Shown here one piece after another: positions 9,101 through 14,479 of a DNA stretch of 28,083 nucleotides. The DNA lies in contig CAJTRU010000047.1 in the NCBI GenBank assembly GCA_910579085.1, positions 1-28,083 of the forward strand. Direction: 5' to 3'. Position 1 is the stretch's first letter. Each line of letters starts with the position of its first letter. Source of the stretch: an uncultured Lachnospiraceae bacterium. Lineage in GTDB: Bacteria; Bacillota; Clostridia; Lachnospirales; Lachnospiraceae. The notes under the pieces were generated by a model. That model made no database searches and had not been told where the DNA came from. It saw only the letters and a list, made by a program, of their open reading frames with translations. A program made the translations under genes and the position numbers.

Positions 9101-9489
9101 TTTTTGGTTTCATTTTTCAGGCTGGTTATTACATCCTGCAAATATGTGTTGTCCTTTATCTTTCTGTCATGGGACAGACCGTGTGCCCCTGTTTCTGCAT
9201 TGCCATATAACCTTTCAAATAGTACCGTTATATTCTTTGCCTCCTCCAGTGCGTTCATGCTTCCAGAAGTTTCAGGACTGAAATCCTGTATTGCGGACAG
9301 CTTCTTCATGGTTCTTTTTAAGCTGGCATATACAGAGACTGTTGCCAGTAAACTAACAGCACAGTTTCCTTTATCATCTGTATCTGTTATTTTGCCAGCA
9401 ACAGGTACAGCCCCGTTTAAGGCAGCTAGTAATTGTAAGGGTTCTTTTTGTTTTCTGCTAACAGATAGTTTATTGTCTGTAAATGCCAT
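6154..9489 (-). CDS. Large two-propeller envelope protein with an inserted N-terminal domain
   Basis: About 1111 residues from ATG 9489, which follows AAAGGAGGGG with correct spacing and gives the same MAF..NKL start as its neighbour. Residues 1-33 are the shared leader. About 34-390 are a unique mixed region with a hydrophobic helix near 45-58, acidic/lysine-rich stretches and no recognised domain. Residues about 395-417 repeat the paralogues' lipoprotein signal (KKTLKKITSFCLLALLFTGC), now internal. Two propeller-like repeats follow (from about 445 and 790). With the signal internal, it more likely acts as a membrane-spanning anchor with an intracellular N-terminal domain and extracellular propellers than as a classical lipoprotein, although cleavage cannot be excluded. 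It is the first gene after the leftward promoter module, so it is probably co-regulated with the sheath operon. Function unknown. Confidence 0.82.
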   Translation of the reverse strand: MAFTDNKLSVSRKQKEPLQLLAALNGAVPVAGKITDTDDKGNCAVSLLATVSVYASLKRTMKKLSAIQDFSPETSGSMNALEEAKNITVLFERLYGNAETGAHGLSHDRKIKDNTYLQDVITSLKNETKKSKKQEEDDGLGDKWAKTVSMLRVCTDGIKTKLMKANNLYDDKNHGEDNTTAYFGDYISADEIPYIVLPGAEEHDDEMIEKIKKFKYSLGVIVRKKKNKKISEKDDYLFCVVAETGPTKITVDEKEITNTLGEVSIYAAWILKGLDISPIDTTDRESLTKYNVDGKYNIGDTSVEENGVEYKIIVFQKSAPVSDVHRGGWDYKHYHKNDEKNHKKNYDKNAKKFRQDIVKQGEKILKCYNNSIKNTNKAEITGNCLNPEKKQLKKPIVKKTLKKITSFCLLALLFTGCQKPATKEPESVAVNEEIVQPAITVPEKQEPVQAKEKKLSEIYDWEKARIMHSSYPMNFGEGQVLQNQDYVFYPEDGCKIACISKADSSKKIIYKSSPVKKDVSICYCLSDDGLFIEYNGNIYSCDLDGKNLHKIISRKKLKKQVTAIEPDAWRYGNYKALKFHQGSLYLSIYFSIWKLNLKTKKLTKMSEKIHDACFCGRTLYYTSIDNSLYKINIRTGKNSLITKKKCDALTETDGKLYYVHNLNIYMYRKGKKDKKIFSFEKKLNIATIFSIVSDSGKIAVNYIKNKRYHEGVILELRSVAIYDTRTSAFSKIENMLDCDGPLYFTGDMLFYSPRGWNYGGYLSSMSYPQPARDKTFKTTKKNITQPGSTEYTLQESQEEKLSDKYDWDSAKITNDYYAISGPDFGDGPVLQNENYIFYPENGCKIIRINKKDKTVKVVCRFDPDKNKYGLTGIRFCLSDSRLFISYASRIYSCGFEGEDLHKIISRKKLQKHTSLPVWPDIYAMHFHKGSLYLSSELSSIYRLDLETKKITRISDYYHTSAGCLCGNTLYYAEDYDSSLYRADTRTGRRILIKDTGSYTVTETGGKPYYLEYFTWEKAAIYMYRKGKKDKKIWESDIAVSEACCAPGKIAMRYYSSQKYDSRDNNVLIYDIKTSTITKIENIPDFDALVCLSGDMLFYKKPGDKYLSYLAY

Positions 9490-9518
9490 TTTACACCCCT
9501 CCTTTGTATTTAACCATG

Positions 9519-9590
9519 ATACTATCACAGAAAATTACATATTTCTACATCTGGAATATATAATGGGCTTTTTCTGCCCAAACTGGTTAA
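9519..9590 (-). promoter_or_regulatory. Promoter module reading into the lipoprotein genes
   Basis: Read on the minus strand the module runs TTAACCAGTTTGGGCA, then AAAAAG, ATTATATATT, ATGTAGAAA and ATGTAATTTT, and ends in an extended -10, TGA-TAGTAT (-10 at 9519-9524). It matches the opposite-facing copy at 9676-9746 at about 61 of 71 positions without gaps (counted by hand). No good -35 hexamer stands 17 bases before the -10, so an activator bound to the conserved upstream block is likely (inference). The start codon of the first gene is 30 bases downstream of the -10. Confidence 0.65.
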
Positions 9591-9675
9591 ATATAACCTG
9601 TTTATCCTGTTATATATATATTATATATTATTTATTCTGTAATACATACAAAAATATAGCATAAAGGACTGGAAA

Positions 9676-9746
9676 TAACCAATTTGGGCATAAAAAGTGT
9701 ATTATATATTTCATATGTAGAAAAATGTAATTTTTTGTGGTAGTAT
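9676..9746 (+). promoter_or_regulatory. Promoter module reading into the sheath/tube operon
   Basis: Plus-strand copy of the same module: TAACCAATTTGGGCAT, AAAAAG, ATTATATATT, CATATGTAGAAAAATG, then extended -10 TGG-TAGTAT (9741-9746). It lies 43 bases before the ATG of the sheath-like gene. With the inverted copy at 9519-9590 it forms a divergent control region centred near 9633. The strong conservation of the block upstream of the -10 suggests a shared activator or sigma-factor site. Confidence 0.65.
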
Positions 9747-9788
9747 TTACTAAAATTAAATAGCGGACAGTTAAAGTGGAGGAGATAT

Positions 9789-12086
9789 ATGGGAATAATT
9801 GAGCAGACAAACCGGACCATTTTGTTTGATGTTGTCAATCCGGAAGTTTTTAATATGTTTAATATTATGTCAGATGTGGATGAGAATTCCAAAAGCCTGA
9901 CAGATGAAAAAGTAGCAGAAATTAATAATGCACTTTTAGTACATAATTTTGATGAGTTTTTAAAAAAGTTCAGGCCCACTATTTACAGTTATTTTGACCA
10001 GGAAAGAGGAATGGTGTATGAGCTTACAAAACCAGCAGGAATACCAGAACCTCTTGTTAAAGAGATTGTAATTGACCGCAGTAATACTTTTTTAAAGATG
10101 TTTATTTCAATTATGGACAGCAAGAAAGCATCTGGTGCTACTAATGCTTCTTTTAACTATGAAAAAGTAACTGAGATGCTTGCACCACATAAAACTTTAA
10201 AAGAAATCAAAAAACTTAAAAAAGATATTACATATTTAGAAAATAAAAATGCAGAGTTTGAGAGTGACTCACCAGCCAAACAGGATGCTGTACTGAAGCT
10301 GAAATCAAAACTTGATAAAACAAAAAAATATTATAATGAAACAGCTTCACAGCTTACCTTAATGCTTGGCATGATTAAAGATAATTTAGATACGGCAGCA
10401 AGTGCTGCAAAGAAAGGGGTTACAGAATTTAACCCGGCACTTCCTGTTTTTAATGGTGATGCAGAAATTGTTGCACTTGAAGTAAAGGATAATCCTGCTG
10501 CACTTCTTGAGGACAATGGAGGTACAGGCAGTAAGGAAAGTACAGAACTTGTTAATACTGCAAAAGGTGAAGTTGCTGTAACAGCACAGCCAGCAAAGGA
10601 AACTATCAGTTACAAGGATTTATCAGTTTCGGTTATTGAGGAACAGTACAATGAAAGCATGAGGGCGCTTTACACATCGGTAGGGCAGGAATATGATGAT
10701 ACCTCATCTTCTGCTTCATTGTCAAAGGAATTAATTGTTGCTGCATTTACTGATAAAGTGCCAGACAAGCTGGTTGCAATGGATATTAATGATAAAGTTG
10801 AACTTTATAATAAATATTCAGCAATAAATACACTCTGGCAGAAGGCATTTATACGTACAGCAAAGCTTCTTATCGAAAGGATATTAAGTGTTAAAGCATT
10901 TTTTGACCAGTACCAGCCTAAAACAGCATTTATGCGTCCTTCGTTACTGGTTGTAAATGCCCCTATGGCAGAGATTTTAGAGGAAAAAAATCTTGATAAC
11001 CTTAAAAAATACCTTGAAACAGTAAATAATAAATCAGATTACAGTAATACTATATGGTTTGGAATTGTTCCAAATATTGAATATTCAGATGATAGTGAAA
11101 TGGATATAGATGAAGATACAATGAGGCAGTTTGGATATACAGGTGATATTTATACAGGCGCTTCTATTATGCCAACACCAGTATCAGACTTACAGCTTTT
11201 GTTAGATGAGATTAAAGATTACAGGATACAGGTATTTTTCTCTTTTGAAGCAAGTGAAGACACAACATTTTTAAAGCTTTCAACACATGGCATGGATCAG
11301 TATATGGAAAATACAGAAGATTTAGAGAATACAGATTACAGCAGGTATGCAATCCCATGTCTGCCAAACTTTACTGTAATCCCTAGTGATAAATCACGTG
11401 TGGTATTAGGTTCTAAGGCAGTCCGTGGAGATGATGGCAAACTGGAATTTTCCACTGACAGGGATGATTTTATGAAATTCTGGATTTACGGGGTTTATAT
11501 TGGAGCTGCATATGTAGCAGCAGGTATTGTGTCTGCATACCAGTGCCCAAATTTTTTATCTGCAAAGTTTGGGGGAAAAGTAAAAAAAGAATATCCTGGT
11601 GTAAGGTTTGATATTGAAGCAAGTGATAATGCCTTGTATGTTACAACAAATATGCCAAAGGAAATTGCAGGGTATACAACAGAAACAAAAAATATTATTA
11701 ACGAACATAAATATGGGTTTATATTTTCATCTGACAAGAACCAGTTAAATGGAAGTTCCATTAACCTGGTTACTGTATATAAATCACGTTGTATGAATGA
11801 AAGCAAAAATGGCGGTTTTGAAAGTATATTCCGTGAAACAACACGTACATACCTTTACCGCATGATTGGCGCACTGACAAGTGATTATAAAAAAGAAAGA
11901 ATTGACAGGATATTTGAATCTGGTGGGAAAGTTAAAGAATGGCAGTTATCACCAAACTATGTAAATTCAATATTACGTGAAGGTGATGGGATTGAAAAAG
12001 GTGACTGCAATGATACAACATATAATATAGAAATCAATTTTGCTGGTGTCTCTGAAAATATGGAACTCCAGATTAATACAGACTGA
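9789..12086 (+). CDS. Contractile sheath-like protein
   Basis: A 765-residue cytoplasmic protein, first gene of the operon; ATG 9789 follows GGAGGAG. Residues 1-130 form a compact N-terminal part containing FRPTIYSYFD, and 135-200 are a charged coiled coil (TLKEIKKLKKDITYLENKNA). A low-complexity linker spans about 225-275. The C-terminal half (380-765) has the alternating alpha/beta pattern of sheath subunits: PNFTVIPSDKSRVVLGSKAV, a Gly/Ala helix FWIYGVYIGAAYVAAGIVSA, FRETTRTYLYRMI, and a final strand INFAGVSENMELQIN. No enzyme motif is seen. The call rests mainly on context, since the next gene is a tube protein and VgrG/PAAR genes are downstream, plus the overall pattern. The length would suit a fused TssB-TssC. 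It could alternatively be another large structural subunit. Confidence 0.6.
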   Translation: MGIIEQTNRTILFDVVNPEVFNMFNIMSDVDENSKSLTDEKVAEINNALLVHNFDEFLKKFRPTIYSYFDQERGMVYELTKPAGIPEPLVKEIVIDRSNTFLKMFISIMDSKKASGATNASFNYEKVTEMLAPHKTLKEIKKLKKDITYLENKNAEFESDSPAKQDAVLKLKSKLDKTKKYYNETASQLTLMLGMIKDNLDTAASAAKKGVTEFNPALPVFNGDAEIVALEVKDNPAALLEDNGGTGSKESTELVNTAKGEVAVTAQPAKETISYKDLSVSVIEEQYNESMRALYTSVGQEYDDTSSSASLSKELIVAAFTDKVPDKLVAMDINDKVELYNKYSAINTLWQKAFIRTAKLLIERILSVKAFFDQYQPKTAFMRPSLLVVNAPMAEILEEKNLDNLKKYLETVNNKSDYSNTIWFGIVPNIEYSDDSEMDIDEDTMRQFGYTGDIYTGASIMPTPVSDLQLLLDEIKDYRIQVFFSFEASEDTTFLKLSTHGMDQYMENTEDLENTDYSRYAIPCLPNFTVIPSDKSRVVLGSKAVRGDDGKLEFSTDRDDFMKFWIYGVYIGAAYVAAGIVSAYQCPNFLSAKFGGKVKKEYPGVRFDIEASDNALYVTTNMPKEIAGYTTETKNIINEHKYGFIFSSDKNQLNGSSINLVTVYKSRCMNESKNGGFESIFRETTRTYLYRMIGALTSDYKKERIDRIFESGGKVKEWQLSPNYVNSILREGDGIEKGDCNDTTYNIEINFAGVSENMELQINTD

Positions 12087-12165
12087 CCAGATTTATTTTA
12101 TGAAAAATGATGGATGTATATGGGGAATTTCTCTTCATGTTGTCTATATAGTAACTTTAAAACAA

Positions 12166-12180
12166 TGTAGCATGGCTACA
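12166..12180 (+). promoter_or_regulatory. Small hairpin upstream of the tube gene
   Basis: TGTAGC-ATG-GCTACA is a perfect 6-bp stem with a 3-base loop, 27 bases before the tube-gene start. No T-run follows, so it is not a classical terminator. It may stabilise a processed 5' end of the tube mRNA (inference). Confidence 0.35.
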
Positions 12181-12207
12181 CCATTATTATGTTAGGAGGT
12201 ATGTGTC

Positions 12208-12603
12208 GTGGCATACAAAATAGTAATCGCTGACGTAACTGAACTGAGTGAGGAAATTATTGATGTTTCTTTCAGTTCTAAAATCCCAGAGGATTCTTTT
12301 GCAAGGTCTTCTGACATTGAAGCAGAGCTTATAATCCACGGAAAAGTTTCTTTTGATGCAGACAAACTGTTTATGCGTGATGCTGCAAAGAGCATGGCAA
12401 CATGGGCACTGGTTAAACCAGAAAGCGCAGATGCTTATAAGAAAGTAACTGTGGAGTACCAGCATGCAACAGCACCAAGGAAATATGAATTATCACATGC
12501 TTTTGTTGTTTCATATGATGAACAGTTTACAAAGACAGACGGAAGCTTTACTTTGGTGTTAAAGCAGAAGAAAGACAGGATTGATGGCGTAGTGATTGAG
12601 TAA
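12208..12603 (+). CDS. Hcp/TssD-like tube protein
   Basis: A 131-residue beta-rich protein beginning at GTG 12208, seven bases after TAGGAGGT; the ATG at 12201 is in another frame. The layout is that of Hcp/TssD tube subunits. An N-terminal strand pair (MAYKIVIADVTELSEEIIDV) leads to SFSSKIPED...SDIEAELIIHGKVSFD. A helix-rich middle (DAAKSMATWALVKPESADAY) follows, then KKVTVEYQ, then KYELSHAFVVSYDEQFTKTD and a last strand GSFTLVLKQKKDRI. The 'hAFVVSYdEqF' segment closely recalls the AYCVSYKExF strand of Bacteroidetes-type TssD. It would stack as hexameric rings inside the sheath and be propelled outward with the spike. It follows the sheath-like gene by 121 bases and is bordered by hairpins on both sides, consistent with high, separately tuned expression of the tube subunit. 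Confidence 0.75.
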   Translation: MAYKIVIADVTELSEEIIDVSFSSKIPEDSFARSSDIEAELIIHGKVSFDADKLFMRDAAKSMATWALVKPESADAYKKVTVEYQHATAPRKYELSHAFVVSYDEQFTKTDGSFTLVLKQKKDRIDGVVIE

Positions 12604-12656
12604 TCTGTGGACCTTATCCAGTCTGGAGAGTAGAAGTTTACAGATATGACCAGGGG

Positions 12657-12682
12657 AGGCGTGCAGTTTTTGTACGCCTTTC
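12657..12682 (+). terminator. Partial terminator after the tube gene
   Basis: Stem GGCGTGCA (12658-12665) pairs with TGTACGCC (12671-12678) with one mismatch and a 5-base loop, followed by TTTC. The weak U-tract suggests partial termination, which would lower transcription of the downstream regulatory genes relative to sheath and tube. Confidence 0.5.
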
Positions 12683-12698
12683 AAAATATTTATTAATG

Positions 12699-12737
12699 CT
12701 TTCTTAATTTTGGGAAGGACATTCAAAATTAAGAAAG
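12699..12737 (+). promoter_or_regulatory. Perfect 14-bp inverted repeat before the membrane-protein gene
   Basis: CTTTCTTAATTTTG (12699-12712) and CAAAATTAAGAAAG (12724-12737) are exact reverse complements around an 11-base loop. The right arm ends immediately before the AAGGGG ribosome binding site of the gene at 12751. It could be an operator, or an mRNA hairpin affecting RNA processing or translation. No U-tract follows directly. Confidence 0.55.
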
Positions 12738-12750
12738 AAGGGGTATAGGA

Positions 12751-13344
12751 ATGAAAGAATACCAGACAACAGGCAGGTATATTTTAAGATATATATTAAC
12801 AGGGATTTTTGCTTACCTGTTATTCCAGATTTTTTATTTATGTTTTTATTTGCTGCCTTCTACAGCAGATAAAACATATAAAAGCATAATATTTATTTTT
12901 CTTGTGCAGTCTGTCTTCTTTGCGGCTGCCACATTTTCTATTATGCTGGTTTTAATTTCCAGATACCAGAAAAGTAAAAACGCTTCACCTTATAAAACAG
13001 TATATGTAATTACTGGTGACGGGAAGATGAAAAACAGGTTTTTATTACAGGGCAGGCAGTCTTTTATAATTACGGGAAAAACAGATGGGAAGGAAGTTTT
13101 TATAGAAGATTATAAAAAAGAAGTACAGGACAGGTATATTTATGGGGTTTGTAACCTTATTGCAGGTGTATGGTATATTGAAGCCTTTCCTGGCAGCCGT
13201 GCGTTAGGTATTAGAAAAGGCGGGGAAAGTATAATTTACCGGCTTAAGGAAGAACTCCCTTACAGGATTTCAGGCCAGGATATTATTTATGCTGGTACTT
13301 GTAAAATTACAATGGAACAAAAATACCAGGAGGAAACAGGATGA
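12751..13344 (+). CDS. Two-helix membrane protein of the injection-system operon
   Basis: A 197-residue protein with two transmembrane helices near the N-terminus (about 10-35 and 45-69, FAYLLFQIFYLCFYLL and IIFIFLVQSVFFAAATFSIM), joined by a short loop. A soluble beta-rich domain of about 120 residues follows and is predicted to be cytoplasmic. The soluble part (YKTVYVITGDGKMKNRFLLQ ... YIYGVCNLIAGVWYIEAFPG) has no motif I recognise. The start ATG follows GGGGTATAGGA. The stop overlaps the next gene (ATGA), so it is translationally coupled to the FHA protein. A membrane protein in this position could help dock the apparatus at the cytoplasmic membrane, but it has no similarity I can see to TssL or TssM. 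Confidence 0.75.
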   Translation: MKEYQTTGRYILRYILTGIFAYLLFQIFYLCFYLLPSTADKTYKSIIFIFLVQSVFFAAATFSIMLVLISRYQKSKNASPYKTVYVITGDGKMKNRFLLQGRQSFIITGKTDGKEVFIEDYKKEVQDRYIYGVCNLIAGVWYIEAFPGSRALGIRKGGESIIYRLKEELPYRISGQDIIYAGTCKITMEQKYQEETG

Positions 13345-13874
13345 GTCTGATACGTTGTAAAAATGGACATTTATTTAGTGAAAAAAAACATGGAAGTATA
13401 TGCCCTTATTGCAATGTTGTTGTAAATAAAAACAGTAATGCTGTGGAAGACCCACAGGGCAAGTATAGTGATATTGTATATCTTAATGATTTAGAGGTAT
13501 TAAAACCAGTAACAGGATGGCTTGTCTGCCTGGAAGGGCCTTCACATGGCAGGGATTACCGTATTATTGCAGAAAAGAATTTTATGGGACGTGCCAGTGA
13601 TATGGAAATACGTATTACAGGTGATGATACAGTGTGTTTAAGGAACCATGCAGTCCTTGTCTATGACCCTGAAAAGAACCGTACCATGCTTTTGCCAGGT
13701 GATTCACAGGGGCTTGTTTATATACTTGATGACGATGATAACTGGGATGCAGTTTTTGAGTCCCGTATTCTTGAGGCAGGAGACCGTATTAAAGTAGGAA
13801 AAAGTATTTTTATTTTTGTACCATTGTGTGGTGAAAATGGTGGTTTTGTATTTAACTGGAAAGAGAACGGGTAA
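13341..13874 (+). CDS. Zinc-ribbon FHA-domain protein
   Basis: A 177-residue cytoplasmic protein. Cys6, His10, Cys21 and Cys24 (RCKNGHLF...CPYC) form a short zinc-ribbon-like knuckle. Residues about 58-172 are an FHA domain: GWLVCLEGPSHGRDYRI, the loop FMGRASDMEIRI with the conserved Gly-Arg (83-84), VCLRNHAVLVYDPEKNRTML with the conserved His, then LLPGDSQGLVYI and GDRIKVGKSIFIFV. FHA domains bind phosphothreonine peptides, and FHA proteins (Fha/TagH) gate type VI secretion in Proteobacteria. The usual Ser of the SxxH motif seems replaced by Leu, so phosphopeptide binding may differ. It overlaps the preceding gene by ATGA and is followed two bases later by a PP2C-like gene, a classic phospho-signalling arrangement, but no kinase gene is in the window. 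Confidence 0.88.
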   Translation: MSLIRCKNGHLFSEKKHGSICPYCNVVVNKNSNAVEDPQGKYSDIVYLNDLEVLKPVTGWLVCLEGPSHGRDYRIIAEKNFMGRASDMEIRITGDDTVCLRNHAVLVYDPEKNRTMLLPGDSQGLVYILDDDDNWDAVFESRILEAGDRIKVGKSIFIFVPLCGENGGFVFNWKENG

Positions 13875-13876
13875 GT

Positions 13877-14479
13877 ATGCAGGATTTATATAAGATTGGC
13901 AATGCACAGACAACAGGCAGCCGCTATTTCCAGAGTAATTACTTTTCAATAAGAAATGGAAGGACTGTATTTGCTGTGCTGGCAGATGGTTCTATAGACC
14001 ATATAAATGGAAGGAAATGTGCCATACTCGCAGCAGAAGCCTGTATAAAGAAATTTTATGCCATGCCAGAAGAAGGGGTACTGGAATTTTTTGATTATCT
14101 TGCCAGATTTGTATTAAGAGAAACCAGAAGGTTTATTTACCTTGGAAAGATACCAGCTTTATCATTAAGCCTGTTATTTATAAAAGATGGGGAACTGTTT
14201 TATTATACAGTTGGAAATAACAAGGTTTTTCTTTATGATGGCAGGGATTATAAAATTCTGGAAGAGAGAAGCGGACAGGCTGCATTTGGCAGGCGTATGG
14301 TTACAGGAATGTTTTCATGCGGCGCATGGGAAGCATTAAAAGAAAAGGAGATTGTTTCATATCTTGAAAAGAGGCAGCATCCATTTGACAAGGCACAGCA
14401 GATGCTTAAAGGTATTATAGATAAAAACAGGAAAGAGGCGGGAAATGCAACCGTCATATTAATTGAAGGTGCTTTATGA
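13877..14479 (+). CDS. Degenerate PP2C-like phosphatase-fold protein
   Basis: 200 residues. The pattern VFAVLADGSIDHINGRKCAI (residues 31-50) matches the PP2C/Stp 'VaDGmGGhxxGexAS' segment. ALSLSLLFIKDGELFYYTVG followed by NNKVFLYDG matches the 'GDSRxYLxxxG' strands. GNATVILIEG at the end corresponds to 'DNxTvivv'. Of the metal-binding acids only Asp37 (LADG) is clearly present: the first motif is NYFSIRNGR instead of the usual NEDxxxxxx, GG is SI, and the C-terminal DN is GN. It is also shorter than the usual 240-250. So it is either an inactive PP2C fold used as a sensor or scaffold, or an enzyme with altered metal binding. It sits between the FHA gene and a second PP2C-like gene, overlapping the latter by ATGA. 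Confidence 0.7.
   Translation: MQDLYKIGNAQTTGSRYFQSNYFSIRNGRTVFAVLADGSIDHINGRKCAILAAEACIKKFYAMPEEGVLEFFDYLARFVLRETRRFIYLGKIPALSLSLLFIKDGELFYYTVGNNKVFLYDGRDYKILEERSGQAAFGRRMVTGMFSCGAWEALKEKEIVSYLEKRQHPFDKAQQMLKGIIDKNRKEAGNATVILIEGAL

Noticed and set aside
9601..9660. AT-rich TATATATATATT tract as a replication origin or att site
   Set aside because: It lies between two divergent promoters, where such tracts are common; no DnaA boxes, iterons or integrase gene are near.
9017..9664. Plus-strand reading of 215 codons
   Set aside because: Antisense of the large lipoprotein gene and its leader, rich in Ser/Leu/Phe typical of shadow frames, no start site signal.
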